Positions 16,427 to 27,642 are shown, counted from the first letter of the stretch. The stretch is 64,000 nt of DNA from Nocardia kruczakiae NBRC 101016 (GCF_001612965.1 NZ_BDBL01000041.1:22775-86774); one strand, 5' to 3'. Made by a program: numbers and translations. The notes: generated by a model not told the origin, from the letters alone.

Positions 16427-17392
16427 ATGATCGAATGCAGAGGTCTTACCAAGCGCTTCGGTGCGACCGTTGCCGTCGAGAACCTGTCGTTCACGGTCAC
16501 ACCCGGCAAGGTGACGGGGTTTTTGGGCCCGAACGGCGCCGGTAAGTCGACCACCATGCGGATGATCCTCGGCCTGGATCAGCCCACGGCCGGAACGGCG
16601 GTCATCCAGGGCAAGCGCTACCGCGAGCTGGATCACCCGTTGCGCGCGGTCGGTGCCCTGCTGGACGCCAAGTGGGTCCATCCCAACCGGTCGGCGCGCT
16701 CGCATCTGCGCTGGATGGCCGCCGCCAACGACATTCCGGCCGGCCGGGTGGAAGAGGTGCTGCGGTTGGTGGGCCTCACCGAGGTCGCCGACAAGAAGGC
16801 CGGCGGATTCTCGCTCGGCATGTCGCAGCGGCTCGGCCTGGCCGGGGCGCTGCTCGGCGATCCGCCAGTGCTGCTGTTCGACGAACCGGTCAATGGACTG
16901 GACCCCGAGGGCATTCTGTGGATCCGGCGGTTCATGCAGCGGCTGGCCGCCGAGGGGCGCACCGTGCTGGTGTCGAGCCATCTGCTGTCGGAAATGGCGC
17001 AGACCGCCGACCATCTGGTCGTGATCGGGCGCGGCAGGCTGATCGCCGACACCGACACCAAGGACTTCATCGCGAAATCGTCGGAATCGACCGTGCGGGT
17101 GCGTAGTCCGCAACTGGACGAGCTGCGCAGCCTGCTCACCTCGAACGGGATGACCGTGCGCGAGGACGGCAGCGCGGCCGACCGGGAAGGACCGGCCGAC
17201 ACCGCTCCCGCGCTGGTGGTGGTCGGGGAAACCAGCGACGCCATCGGCAAATTGGCGGGCGCGAACAGCATCACCCTGTATGAGCTTGCGCCGCAACAGG
17301 CTTCGCTCGAGGAGGCGTTCATGCGGATGACCGGAGGTGCGGTGCAGTACCACGGTGAGGGTGTCGAGCAGGCGATGGGAGGTGCGCTCTGA
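16427..17392 (+). CDS. ABC transporter ATP-binding protein
   Basis: A 321-residue ABC ATPase of the DrrA/CcmA-like export group. Visible are Walker A GPNGAGKST (about residue 36), the signature SLGMSQRLGLAGALLG, Walker B VLLFDEPVNGLDPEG and the switch histidine in VLVSSHLLSEM. The C-terminal 90 residues form the extension seen in daunorubicin-type exporters. The ATG at 16427 has GGGGAG upstream. The stop overlaps the permease ATG (TGATG), so the two form a unit. The cargo is unknown. The permease lacks its own ATPase, consistent with a two-gene exporter. Confidence 0.9.
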   Translation: MIECRGLTKRFGATVAVENLSFTVTPGKVTGFLGPNGAGKSTTMRMILGLDQPTAGTAVIQGKRYRELDHPLRAVGALLDAKWVHPNRSARSHLRWMAAANDIPAGRVEEVLRLVGLTEVADKKAGGFSLGMSQRLGLAGALLGDPPVLLFDEPVNGLDPEGILWIRRFMQRLAAEGRTVLVSSHLLSEMAQTADHLVVIGRGRLIADTDTKDFIAKSSESTVRVRSPQLDELRSLLTSNGMTVREDGSAADREGPADTAPALVVVGETSDAIGKLAGANSITLYELAPQQASLEEAFMRMTGGAVQYHGEGVEQAMGGAL

Positions 17393-18150
17393 TGGGTATC
17401 GTCGCCGCGGAGCGGATCAAACTCACCTCCACCCGGTCACCGTGGTGGTGTTCGGCGATCGTCGTGGCGCTGGGCCTGGGCCTGGCCGCCCTGATCGCGG
17501 GCGTCTCGCGGGCCAGCATGGGCCACGAGAACGAATCGACGCTGACCACGGCCGGCGCCATGGTCGGTGTCTCCGGGTTCGGCGTCATGGTTCTGATGAT
17601 CATGGCCGCCCTCACCGTGACCAGTGAATATCGCTTCGGCATCATCCGGACCACCTTCCAGGCGACCCCGAACCGATCCCTGGTCCTCACCACCAAGGCC
17701 CTCCTGACCGGCGCCTACGCGGCGGTGCTGACCTTCGTGCTGGGTCTGCTGGCCTATCTCATCGCGAAACCGCTGGCCGGCGACGCCGGCCGGCAGATGA
17801 GCCTGAACTCCGACGCCGATTGGCGCGCGCTCTACGGACTGGCGATCTACGCCTTCCTGGCGGTGATCCTGTCGGTCGGCGTCGGCGCCCTGGTGCGGCA
17901 GTCGGCCGCGGCGATCTCGCTGATCGTGTTGTGGCCCTTGCTGATCGAGACGCTGCTCGGTAGTTTCGGTAGCTTCGGCCGCAGCGTGCAGCCGTTCCTG
18001 CCCTTCGCCAACATCAACCGGTTCCTCGGGGAGGGCACCTCCGCGGCGCACTGGCACTGGGGGCCGTGGGGCGGAATGGTCTACTTCATCGTCTTCGTGG
18101 CGGTCGTCTTCGGCGCCGCGCTGATCGTGGTCGACCGCCGCGACGCCTGA
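17392..18150 (+). CDS. ABC transporter permease (ABC-2 type)
   Basis: A 252-residue ABC-2 family permease with six likely membrane segments. These include SAIVVALGLGLAALIAGV (about 20-37), GVMVLMIMAALTVTSEYRFG (about 65-85), GAYAAVLTFVLGLLAYLIA, LYGLAIYAFLAVILSVGVGALV, AAISLIVLWPLLIETLL and a final YFIVFVAVVFGAALIVV. TSEYRFGIIRTTF is the pattern common to these small exporter permeases. It is coupled to the ATPase upstream and followed by a strong hairpin. The substrate is not inferable. Confidence 0.88.
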   Translation: MGIVAAERIKLTSTRSPWWCSAIVVALGLGLAALIAGVSRASMGHENESTLTTAGAMVGVSGFGVMVLMIMAALTVTSEYRFGIIRTTFQATPNRSLVLTTKALLTGAYAAVLTFVLGLLAYLIAKPLAGDAGRQMSLNSDADWRALYGLAIYAFLAVILSVGVGALVRQSAAAISLIVLWPLLIETLLGSFGSFGRSVQPFLPFANINRFLGEGTSAAHWHWGPWGGMVYFIVFVAVVFGAALIVVDRRDA

Positions 18151-18462
18151 TCCACAACCTGATACCTGCCCGTTCCCGGGCGCTCACCCTCGCGAAGCCC
18201 GGGAGCGGGAGGGCGGTCCTGTCGGGGGACTGCTATCCCGGTCACAGCCGCCACTGCCCGGCGAATGTGACGATCACCGGCCCGATGTGCAGCCGTTTCG
18301 TGCTGTGCATCGGGCCGGTGTGCTGTGTGCAAAGCCTTCGTTAACAGCCCCGCTGGACCTTCCGTGTGGAAGAGCCGGTGGGTAACATCGGCCGGGCAAC
18401 CAACACGTTATCCATCGGCGGACCCAGCGCGGTGCCCGCTCCGTCCGATAGAGAGGTGGCAG
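18151..18462. other. Intergenic region between exporter and cyclase
   Basis: This 312-bp gap contains the hairpin at 18277-18318 and then the leader of the cyclase gene, with GAGAGGTGG just before its GTG. No small gene or known riboswitch was recognised. Confidence 0.5.
18277..18318 (+). terminator. Long hairpin after the ABC exporter
   Basis: Two 17-nt arms (18277-18293 and 18302-18318) pair with only two mismatches around an 8-nt loop. The outer 11 bp, CCGGCCCGATG with CATCGGGCCGG, are perfect. It is a likely terminator of the exporter operon. Confidence 0.6.
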
Positions 18463-19497
18463 GTGGCGATTATTGGCTACGCTCGGGATGTGAGCGAAAG
18501 ACCTTCCGGCGACGGCGAAAACGCGTCCCGCGCGGCCCGTCCCGGAGATGCGCGAAACCGCACCGGCGGTTCGGGGTCGCGTCGCAACGGCACCGCCGGT
18601 AGGCGCGAATCCGGTGTCGATTCCGGGCTGGATCCGGATGTCGAGATCGTGATTCCGCTCACGCCGGCCGACGAGGCCGAATCTCGTCTGCGCTCGTTCG
18701 GCCGGCGCCGATCCGACCAGCTGTCCTCGCTGATGGCCGCGGCCAATCAGCGCGCCGACGTGATCGGCGTGATTCGCAAGGCGCGCGAGAGCCTGCCCGG
18801 CGATCCGGCATTCGGCGACCCGCTGTCGCTGTCCGGGCCCGGCGGTGCGCGGGCGGTGGCGCGCGCGGCCGACAAGATCGTGGGCGACAATCCCAGCGCG
18901 GCCAAGGAGCTCGGTCTGGGCGCGCTGCAGGTCTGGCAGGCCATGCTGGAGCGCGTCGGCCGGGGGAAGGGCAGTGCGGAGATCACGGTGGTGTTCACCG
19001 ACCTCGTGGCGTTCTCGCGATGGTCGCTGTCGGCCGGTGACGAGGCGACGCTGGAGTTGTTGCGGCGGGTGGCGCGAGCCATCGAACCGCCGATCGTCGA
19101 TCGGGGTGGTCAGGTCGTCAAGCGCATGGGCGACGGGGTGATGGCGGTTTTCGCCTCCCCGGACAGTGCGGTGCGTGCGGTGCTGACCGCGAAGAAGAAT
19201 CTGGACCGGGTCGAGGTGGCGGGATATCGGCCGCGTATGCGGGCGGGTCTGCACACAGGGACGCCGCGCGAGATCGGCGGCGACTGGCTGGGCGTGGACG
19301 TCACCATCGCCGCCCGGGTGATGGAGGCCGGCGGCAACGGCAACACGATGATCTCGGAGACCACTCTCGAAGCGCTGGAACCGAGCACGCTGAAGGAACT
19401 CGAGGTCGCGGCCAAGCCCTATCGGCGCAGTATGTTCGCCGCCCCGCTCAACGGCGTTCCGGAGGGGATGCGCATCTTCCGCCTCGCCGGAGACTAG
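18463..19497 (+). CDS. Class III adenylate/guanylate cyclase
   Basis: A 344-residue protein with a C-terminal class III cyclase domain (about 170-330) that makes a cyclic nucleotide from NTP. Metal ligands D180 (VVFTD) and D224 (RMGDG), substrate residues K220 (GQVVK) and D274 (GGDWLG), and the transition-state R285 are present. The usual Asn before that Arg (VNxAAR) is Thr281. K/D at the substrate positions favours ATP. The N-terminal 150 residues begin with a disordered Ser/Arg/Gly-rich stretch, then a helical segment (DEAESRLRSFGRRRSDQ) that may be a regulatory or dimerising region. The GTG at 18463 is chosen for its ribosome site. An upstream in-frame reading exists but has no support. 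Confidence 0.85.
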   Translation: MAIIGYARDVSERPSGDGENASRAARPGDARNRTGGSGSRRNGTAGRRESGVDSGLDPDVEIVIPLTPADEAESRLRSFGRRRSDQLSSLMAAANQRADVIGVIRKARESLPGDPAFGDPLSLSGPGGARAVARAADKIVGDNPSAAKELGLGALQVWQAMLERVGRGKGSAEITVVFTDLVAFSRWSLSAGDEATLELLRRVARAIEPPIVDRGGQVVKRMGDGVMAVFASPDSAVRAVLTAKKNLDRVEVAGYRPRMRAGLHTGTPREIGGDWLGVDVTIAARVMEAGGNGNTMISETTLEALEPSTLKELEVAAKPYRRSMFAAPLNGVPEGMRIFRLAGD

Positions 19498-19509
19498 GCG
19501 CTGGGCGGT

Positions 19510-19662
19510 CTACCACCAGGTGACCACGCCGACGACCGCGAGGACCGCGCAGACGCCCAGCATCACCGACAGCGCCCGGGAGTTCTTCCACATGGTGAAG
19601 GCGCCGCCGACCAGAAATCCGGCCACGGCCAGCAGGAGTACGACGATCACGGAATTGGACAC
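19510..19662 (-). CDS. Small two-helix membrane protein
   Basis: A 50-residue hydrophobic protein starting at GTG 19662 (VSNSVIVVLL). Two membrane spans are clear, SVIVVLLLAVAGFLVGGAF and MLGVCAVLAVVGVVTWW, joined by the polar turn MWKNSRALS. A GGCAGGG ribosome-like site precedes the start. Short proteins of this form occur widely in mycobacteria and nocardiae, but I know no function. It converges with the cyclase gene. Confidence 0.7.
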   Translation of the reverse strand: MSNSVIVVLLLAVAGFLVGGAFTMWKNSRALSVMLGVCAVLAVVGVVTWW

Positions 19663-19827
19663 CCTGCCATCTTGCCCGGCGGCCCGAGACCACCGGACAC
19701 CGGCCGGTTCCCCCGGTTCGCGATGGCGGCCGGGTGGGCCGGTGGACCGGTTCGCGGGTGCTCGATCGGCCTGTTCGGGCGGGTCGAGGCCCGGCGCGCC
19801 GCTTCTACCTGCGCCTTCGACAATTAA

Positions 19828-19850
19828 CAAGCACGCAGGCTTGATTTTTT
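19828..19850. promoter_or_regulatory. Inverted repeat with T-run upstream of the AtuA operon
   Basis: CAAGC-N6-GCTTG (19828-19843) is followed by six T residues and lies 79 bp before the AtuA start, in an unusually A/T-rich patch of a 266-bp gap. It may be an operator for the operon's TetR protein or a weak terminator for upstream transcription. The rest of the gap shows nothing recognisable. Confidence 0.35.
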
Positions 19851-19928
19851 CTGCACCCGATGTGAACCTGGAACCCGACGCAGCACAGCCGCTGCGGCAG
19901 GCACGTCGCATGAGGAGGCGCCGCGCAG

Positions 19929-21640
<1,712 letters not shown>

Positions 21641-21644
<4 letters not shown>

Positions 21645-22792
21645 GCAGTGTCTGGGATACGCCCGAGCGGCGTGAATTACGCACGACCGTCCGAGGTTTC
21701 GCCGAGCGCGAGGTGCTGCCCTATCTGGACGAATGGGAGCGTGCCGGTGAGATTCCCCGTGAACTGCACAAGAAGGCCGGTGCGCTCGGGCTGCTCGGCA
21801 TCCAGTTCCCGGAAGCGGTCGGCGGTGCGGGCGGAGACGGGATCGACGCCGCCATCGTGGCCGAGGAGATGCACTACGCCGGCTGCTCGGGCGGACTGTT
21901 CGCCTCCCTGTTCACCTGCGGTATCGCGGTGCCGCACATGGCCGCGTCGGGCAACTCGGAACTGATCGACCGCTGGGTGAAGCCCACCCTGGCGGGGGAG
22001 AAGATCGGCTCACTGGCCATCACCGAACCCGGTGGCGGCTCCGACGTCGGCCACCTCACCACGAGCGCCGTGCGCGACGGCGACGACTACGTGGTCAACG
22101 GCGCGAAGACCTTCATCACCTCCGGGGTGCGCGCCGACTACGTGGTGACCGCCGTGCGCACGGGTGGCCCCGGCGCCGCCGGTGTGTCGCTGCTGTTGGT
22201 GGAAAAGGACCGGCCGGGATTCACGGTCAGCCGCAAACTGGAGAAGATGGGCTGGCTGGCCTCCGATACCGCCGAACTGTCCTATGTCGATGTGCGGGTC
22301 CCGGTGTCGAATCTGGTGGGCGCCGAGAACTCCGGATTCGCCCAGATCGCACAGGCTTTCGTCAGCGAGCGGGTGGGGCTGGCGGTGCAGGCCTACGGGC
22401 ATGCGCAGCGCTGCCTGGATCTGACCCTGCGGTGGTGCCGTGACCGCGAGACCTTCGGCCGCCCGCTGATCAGCCGGCAGGCCGTGCAGAACACGCTGTC
22501 GGAGATGGCTCGCCGCATCGACGTCGCCCGTGTGTACACCCGGCACGTGGCCGAACGCGCGGCGGACGGGGAAACCGATCTGATCGCCGAGGTGTGCTTC
22601 GCCAAGAACACCGCGGTGGAGACCGCGGAATGGGTTGCCCACCAGGCGGTTCAGTTGTTCGGCGGCCTGGGTTACATGCGCGAATCCGAGGTGGAGCGCC
22701 ACTACCGCGATGTGCGCATCCTCGGCATCGGCGGCGGCACCAACGAAATCCTGACCAGCCTCGCGGCCAAGCGATTGGGGTACCAATCTTGA
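21641..22792 (+). CDS. Acyl-CoA dehydrogenase (isovaleryl-CoA dehydrogenase-like active site)
   Basis: A 383-residue FAD-dependent acyl-CoA dehydrogenase starting at GTG 21641, overlapping the AtuA stop. Family motifs are the flavin segment LAITEPGGGSDVGHLTTSA, DYVVNGAKTFITSG, RETFGRPLISRQAVQNTLSEM and GGLGYMRESEVERHYRDVRILGIGGG. The Glu normally found in YEGT is Gly365. A Glu is instead present at 243 in SERVGLA, where isovaleryl-CoA dehydrogenase places its base. This suggests a branched-chain acyl-CoA substrate. The position in the operon equals M. tuberculosis fadE13. Confidence 0.9.
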
Positions 22793-24393
22793 GCACTCTC
22801 CGTACAGCCATCGACCCGAATTCGGCGGACTACCGCACCGCCGCCGACGCCATGACCGAGAAACTGGCCGAGGTCGAGGCCGAATACGCCAAGAACATCG
22901 CGGGCGGCGGCCCGGACAAGATGGCGCGCCACCGCAAGCGCGGCAAGCTCACCGCGCGCGAGCGCATCGAACTGCTCATCGACGAGGATTCGCCGTTCCT
23001 GGAACTGGCACCGCTGGCCGCCTGGGGCAGCGAATTCCACGTGGGGGCCTCGGTGATCGCGGGCATCGGCATCGTCGAGGGCGTCGAATGCATGATCGTG
23101 GCCCCCGATCCGACCGTGCGCGGTGGCACGTCGAATCCGTGGACGCTGCGCAAGAACCTGCGCATGAACGACATCGCGCTGGAGAACCGGCTCCCGGTGA
23201 TCGGCCTGGTGGAATCCGGCGGTGCCGACCTGCCGACGCAGAAGGAGGTGTTCGTCCCGGGCGGTCGCATGTTCCGCGACCTCACCAGACTCTCCGCGGC
23301 CGGAATTCCCACCATCGCACTGGTTTTCGGTAACTCCACCGCCGGTGGCGCCTACATTCCCGGCATGTCCGACTACACCGTCATGATCAAGGAGCGCTCC
23401 AAGGTGTTCCTCGGCGGTCCGCCGCTGGTCAAGATGGCGACGGGTGAGGAGTCCGACGACGAATCGCTCGGCGGCGCCGAGATGCACGCCCGCACATCGG
23501 GTCTGGCCGACTATCTCGCCGCAGACGAACAGGACGCCATCCGGATCGGCCGGTCCATCGTGCGGCGGCTGAACTGGCGCAAGACCGGACCCGCCCCGCG
23601 TCCGCGCGCCGAGGTGATCGAACCGCTCTACGATTCCGAGGAACTGCTCGGCATCGTGCCCACCGATCTGAAGATTCCGTTCGACCCGCGCGAGGTCATC
23701 GCCCGGGTGGTGGACGGCTCCGATTTCGACGAGTTCAAACCGCTCTACGGTTCCAGCCTGGTGACCGGCTGGGCGGAGCTGCACGGCTATCCGGTCGGCA
23801 TTCTCGCCAACGCCCGCGGCGTGCTGTTCTCCGAGGAGGCGCAGAAGGCCGCGCAGTTCATCCAGCTGGCCAACCAGTCGAACACCCCACTGCTGTTCCT
23901 GCACAACACCACCGGTTACATGGTCGGTAAGGAGTACGAGCAGAAGGGCATCATCAAGCACGGCGCGATGATGATCAACGCGGTCTCCAATTCGAAGGTG
24001 CCGCACATCTCGCTGCTGATGGGCGCCTCTTACGGGGCCGGGCACTACGGCATGTGCGGGCGCGCCTACGATCCGCGTTTCGTCTTCGCCTGGCCCAGTG
24101 CCAAATCCGCGGTGATGGGCGGTGCGCAGCTGGCGGGCGTGATCTCGATCGTGGGCCGGGCCGCCGCCGAGGCGCGCGGCCAGGCGTTCGACGAGGAAGC
24201 AGACAAGGGCATGCGCGCGATGATCGAGGCCCAGATCGAGGCCGAATCGCTGCCCATGTTCATGTCGGGCCGGCTCTACGACGACGGTGTGATCGACCCC
24301 CGCGACACCCGCACGGTATTGGGAATGGCGTTGTCGGCCATCCACAATGCCCCGATCAAGGGCGCCGAGGGCTTCGGCGTCTTCCGGATGTGA
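22789..24393 (+). CDS. Acyl-CoA carboxylase beta (carboxyltransferase) subunit
   Basis: A 534-residue carboxyltransferase subunit. The start is TTG 22789, overlapping the previous stop, with TTGGGG upstream. The next in-frame ATG (22852) would remove conserved sequence. Motifs RHRKRGKLTARERIELLID, FGNSTAGGAYIPGMSDY and GGPPLVKMATGEE, and later LLFLHNTTGYMVG and GAGHYGMCGRAYDPRF, are those of the 3-methylcrotonyl/geranyl-CoA class rather than the acetyl/propionyl class. It carboxylates the gamma carbon of a branched enoyl-CoA together with the alpha subunit 8 bp downstream. The equivalent locus in M. tuberculosis is accD2, whose substrate I consider unsettled. Confidence 0.9.
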   Translation: MSTLRTAIDPNSADYRTAADAMTEKLAEVEAEYAKNIAGGGPDKMARHRKRGKLTARERIELLIDEDSPFLELAPLAAWGSEFHVGASVIAGIGIVEGVECMIVAPDPTVRGGTSNPWTLRKNLRMNDIALENRLPVIGLVESGGADLPTQKEVFVPGGRMFRDLTRLSAAGIPTIALVFGNSTAGGAYIPGMSDYTVMIKERSKVFLGGPPLVKMATGEESDDESLGGAEMHARTSGLADYLAADEQDAIRIGRSIVRRLNWRKTGPAPRPRAEVIEPLYDSEELLGIVPTDLKIPFDPREVIARVVDGSDFDEFKPLYGSSLVTGWAELHGYPVGILANARGVLFSEEAQKAAQFIQLANQSNTPLLFLHNTTGYMVGKEYEQKGIIKHGAMMINAVSNSKVPHISLLMGASYGAGHYGMCGRAYDPRFVFAWPSAKSAVMGGAQLAGVISIVGRAAAEARGQAFDEEADKGMRAMIEAQIEAESLPMFMSGRLYDDGVIDPRDTRTVLGMALSAIHNAPIKGAEGFGVFRM

Positions 24394-24401
24394 GGTCTGA
24401 G

Positions 24402-26423
24402 ATGACAGTAGGGCCGATCACGAACGTTCTGGTCGCCAACCGCGGGGAGATCGCCCGCCGCGTGTTCGCGACCTGCCGGCGCATGGGCATTGCCACGACC
24501 GCGGTGTATTCCGACGCGGATGCGCACGCACCGCATGTGGCCGAGGCCGATGCGGCGATCCGGCTGCCCGGCAACACTCCCGGCGAGACCTATCTGCGCG
24601 GCGATCTGATCATCGAGGCCGCCCACGCCGCGGGCGCCGACGCGATTCATCCGGGGTACGGATTCCTCTCCGAGAACGCGGAATTCGCTCGCCGGGTGAT
24701 CGAGTCCGGCTTGGCGTGGGTGGGCCCGCCGGTCGCGGCCATCGAACAGATGGGTTCGAAGGTCGAATCCAAGAAGATGATGGACGCCGCGGGCGTCCCG
24801 GTGCTGGCCGAACTCGATCCGGCCGAGGTCACCGAGGACCTGCTGCCCGTGCTGATCAAGGCCTCCGCCGGTGGTGGCGGGCGCGGTATGCGGGTGGTGC
24901 GCTCGCTGGCGGAGCTGCCGGATCAGCTCGAGGCGGCCCGGCGCGAGGCGGAATCGGCCTTCGGCGATCCGACGGTGTTCTGTGAGCGCTACCTGGAAAC
25001 CGGCCGCCACATCGAGGTGCAGGTGATGGCCGATACCCACGGCCGGGTCTGGGCGGTGGGCGAGCGTGAATGTTCGATTCAGCGCCGGCATCAGAAGGTG
25101 GTCGAGGAAGCGCCGTCGCCGCTGGTCGAGCGGATCGCCCCCATGCGGGCGCGGTTGTTCGAGGCGGCCCGGCTCGCCGCCGAGGCGATCGGCTACGAGG
25201 GCGCGGGCACGGTCGAATTCCTCGCCGACGAACAGGGCGATTTCTTCTTCCTGGAGATGAACACCCGCCTGCAGGTGGAACATCCGGTCACCGAATGCAC
25301 CACCGGCCTCGATCTGGTCCGGCTGCAACTGCAGGTGGCGCAGGGCTACCGGCTGCCGCAGGAGCCGCCGCCGATGCGCGGGCACTCCATCGAGGTGCGG
25401 TTGTACGCGGAGGATCCGGCACACGACTGGCAGCCGCAGAGCGGCGCGGTGCATCGCATCGAATTCGCCTCGGGCACGGCCGAATTCACCGTCCTGACCG
25501 AGCCCGGTCTACGGCTCGACTCCGGTGTGGTGGACGGCTCGGCGGTCGGGGTGTTCTACGACCCGATGCTGGCCAAGGTCATCTCCTACGCCGACACCCG
25601 CGAGGAGGCGGCGCATCTGCTGGCGACGGCGTTGCAGCGGGCCCGCATCCACGGCCTGGTCACCAACCGCGATCTGCTGGTGCGGGTGCTGCGGCATCCG
25701 GCCTTTCTCGCCGGCGATACCGATACCGCGTTCTTCGCCACCCACGGCCTGGAAAATCTTGCCGCGCCGCTGGTTTCACCCGGCGACGAGGCACTGTCCA
25801 TCGTCGCCGCGGCACTGGCGGACGCGGCCGCCAACCGAGCGCGAGCGCGCGTCGGCGCGGCGCTGCCCAGCGGCTGGCGCAATCTGCCCTCACAGGGGCA
25901 GAGCAAGTCCTACGAGAGCCGGGTGTCGGGAACGCACGAGGTGCGATACCGCCTCACCCGCTCCGGACTCGAGGTCGAGGGTCACGAGGGGCTCGAACTG
26001 ATCGAGGCCACACCGGATGTCGTGGTTCTCGGTGTGCCCGGGGAGCGTGGCTCGGTGCGGCGGCGGTTCGAGGTCGCGCGCTACGGCGATCTGGTGGCGG
26101 TCGATTCGCCGCTCGGCCCGGTCGCGGTGCGCAGGCTTCCGCGTTTCTCGGACCCGGCCGACCAGGTCGCGGAGGGGTCGTTGCTGGCGCCGATGCCGGG
26201 TTCGGTGATCCGGCTGGGCGCCGAGGTCGGCGCCGCCGTCGAGAAGGGGCAGCCGATTCTCTGGCTCGAGGCCATGAAGATGGAGCACACCATCGCCGCC
26301 CCGGCGGCCGGAGTGCTGACCGAACTGAATGTGGTTGCGGGACAACAGGTCGACGTCGGCGCCGTACTGGCGGTCGTCCATGCCGAAGCCACCGCGGCAC
26401 CGGCCGAAGCCACCGCCGAATAG
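24402..26423 (+). CDS. Acyl-CoA carboxylase alpha subunit (biotin carboxylase and carrier)
   Basis: A 673-residue subunit combining biotin carboxylase (about 1-450), a middle linking domain, and a C-terminal biotinyl domain. Seen are VLVANRGEIARRVFATCRRMG, IHPGYGFLSENAEFA, the ATP-grasp loop SAGGGGRGMRVV, HIEVQVMADTHG and FLEMNTRLQVEHPVTE. The biotin acceptor is K626 in EAMKM. The size and domain order fit methylcrotonyl/geranyl-CoA carboxylase alpha. The tail after the biotin domain is Ala/Glu-rich (EATAAPAEATAE). It is cotranscribed with the beta subunit. The syntenic M. tuberculosis gene is accA2. Confidence 0.92.
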   Translation: MTVGPITNVLVANRGEIARRVFATCRRMGIATTAVYSDADAHAPHVAEADAAIRLPGNTPGETYLRGDLIIEAAHAAGADAIHPGYGFLSENAEFARRVIESGLAWVGPPVAAIEQMGSKVESKKMMDAAGVPVLAELDPAEVTEDLLPVLIKASAGGGGRGMRVVRSLAELPDQLEAARREAESAFGDPTVFCERYLETGRHIEVQVMADTHGRVWAVGERECSIQRRHQKVVEEAPSPLVERIAPMRARLFEAARLAAEAIGYEGAGTVEFLADEQGDFFFLEMNTRLQVEHPVTECTTGLDLVRLQLQVAQGYRLPQEPPPMRGHSIEVRLYAEDPAHDWQPQSGAVHRIEFASGTAEFTVLTEPGLRLDSGVVDGSAVGVFYDPMLAKVISYADTREEAAHLLATALQRARIHGLVTNRDLLVRVLRHPAFLAGDTDTAFFATHGLENLAAPLVSPGDEALSIVAAALADAAANRARARVGAALPSGWRNLPSQGQSKSYESRVSGTHEVRYRLTRSGLEVEGHEGLELIEATPDVVVLGVPGERGSVRRRFEVARYGDLVAVDSPLGPVAVRRLPRFSDPADQVAEGSLLAPMPGSVIRLGAEVGAAVEKGQPILWLEAMKMEHTIAAPAAGVLTELNVVAGQQVDVGAVLAVVHAEATAAPAEATAE

Positions 26424-26446
26424 CGGCCCACTACAGGAGAATGTCC

Positions 26447-27607
26447 ATGAGTTTCATCGAAACCGACGAACAGAAGCAGCTGCGGGCGGCCGTCGCCAAG
26501 CTCGCCGCGAAGTACAACTACCGCGACTACGTCTCCGCGAAGGCGCGCCGCAACGAGCCGCTGGACGAATTGTGGGACGAGGCGGGCAAACTCGGCTTCC
26601 TCGGCGTGAACCTGCCGGAAGAGTACGGCGGCGGTGGCGCCGGAATCTACGAACTGGCGCTGGTGATGGAGGAACTGGCCGCCCAGGGCGCGGGCCTGCT
26701 GCTGATGGTGGTCTCGCCCGCGATCTGCGGCACCATCATCACCAAATACGGCACCGAGGAGCAGAAGCAATACTGGCTGACCCGGCTGGCCGACGGCTCG
26801 TCGAAGATGGTGTTCGGCATCACCGAACCCGACGCCGGCTCCAACTCGCACAACATCACGACCACCGCGCGCCGCGACGGTGGCGACTGGATCCTCAACG
26901 GCCGCAAGATCTTCATCTCCGGTGTGGATCAGGCCGAGGCGGTGCTGATCGTCTCGCGCACCGAGGATTCCAAGACCGGCAAGTTGAAGCCGGCGCTGTT
27001 CATCGTCCCGACCGATACTCCCGGCTTCGAGAAGAACCGCCAGGAGATGGACATCATCGAACCGGACAACCAGTTCACGCTGTTCCTCGACGATGTGCGC
27101 CTGCCCGGCAGCGCTCTGGTGGGCCAGGAGGACGCCGCGATCGCGCAGCTGTTCGCCGGCCTCAATCCCGAGCGCATCATGGGTGCGGCGATGGCGGTCG
27201 GCATGGGCCGCTACGCCATCGACCGGGCGGTCGAATACGCCCGGGAACGGCAGGTCTGGAAGACGCCGATCGCGGCGCACCAGGGCATCTCGCATCCGCT
27301 GGCCCAGGTGAAGATCGAACTCGAACTCGCCAAGCTGATGATGCAGAAGGCCGCCGTCCTCTACGATTCCGGCGACGACTTCGGTGCCGCGGAGGCCGCC
27401 AATATGGCGAAATACGCTGCGGCGGAGGCGAGTATCAAGGCCCTGGATCAGTCCATCCAGACCCACGGTGGTTCGGGCCTGACCGCGGACATCGGTCTGG
27501 CGGGCATGCTGGGCGCGGCGCGGATCGCGCGAGTGGCTCCGGTGAGCCGGGAAATGATCCTGAACTTCGTCTCCCAGCACTCGCTGGGGCTGCCGAAGTC
27601 GTACTGA
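26447..27607 (+). CDS. Acyl-CoA dehydrogenase, second of the operon
   Basis: A 386-residue acyl-CoA dehydrogenase. Two ATGs lie at 26441 and 26447. The second is preferred because AGGAG at 26435-26439 is then correctly spaced. Motifs are NLPEEYGGGGAGIYEL, FGITEPDAGSNSHNITTTA, WILNGRKIFISG and QTHGGSGLTADIGLAGM. The C-terminal YEGT signature is replaced by RVAPVS, so the usual Glu base is missing, while Glu242 in NPERIMGA takes the isovaleryl-type position. It is positionally equivalent to fadE12. It probably introduces a double bond in a branched intermediate before or after carboxylation. Confidence 0.9.
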   Translation: MSFIETDEQKQLRAAVAKLAAKYNYRDYVSAKARRNEPLDELWDEAGKLGFLGVNLPEEYGGGGAGIYELALVMEELAAQGAGLLLMVVSPAICGTIITKYGTEEQKQYWLTRLADGSSKMVFGITEPDAGSNSHNITTTARRDGGDWILNGRKIFISGVDQAEAVLIVSRTEDSKTGKLKPALFIVPTDTPGFEKNRQEMDIIEPDNQFTLFLDDVRLPGSALVGQEDAAIAQLFAGLNPERIMGAAMAVGMGRYAIDRAVEYARERQVWKTPIAAHQGISHPLAQVKIELELAKLMMQKAAVLYDSGDDFGAAEAANMAKYAAAEASIKALDQSIQTHGGSGLTADIGLAGMLGAARIARVAPVSREMILNFVSQHSLGLPKSY

Positions 27608-27618
27608 GCGGCGACCGG

Positions 27619-27642
27619 CCGGGCCGCCTATGCGCGGCCCGG
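27619..27642 (+). terminator. GC hairpin between dehydrogenase and crotonase genes
   Basis: CCGGGCCGC and GCGGCCCGG form a perfect 9-bp stem with a 6-nt loop in the 77-bp gap before the crotonase gene. It may be a partial terminator or processing site that lowers expression of the last genes. Confidence 0.4.
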
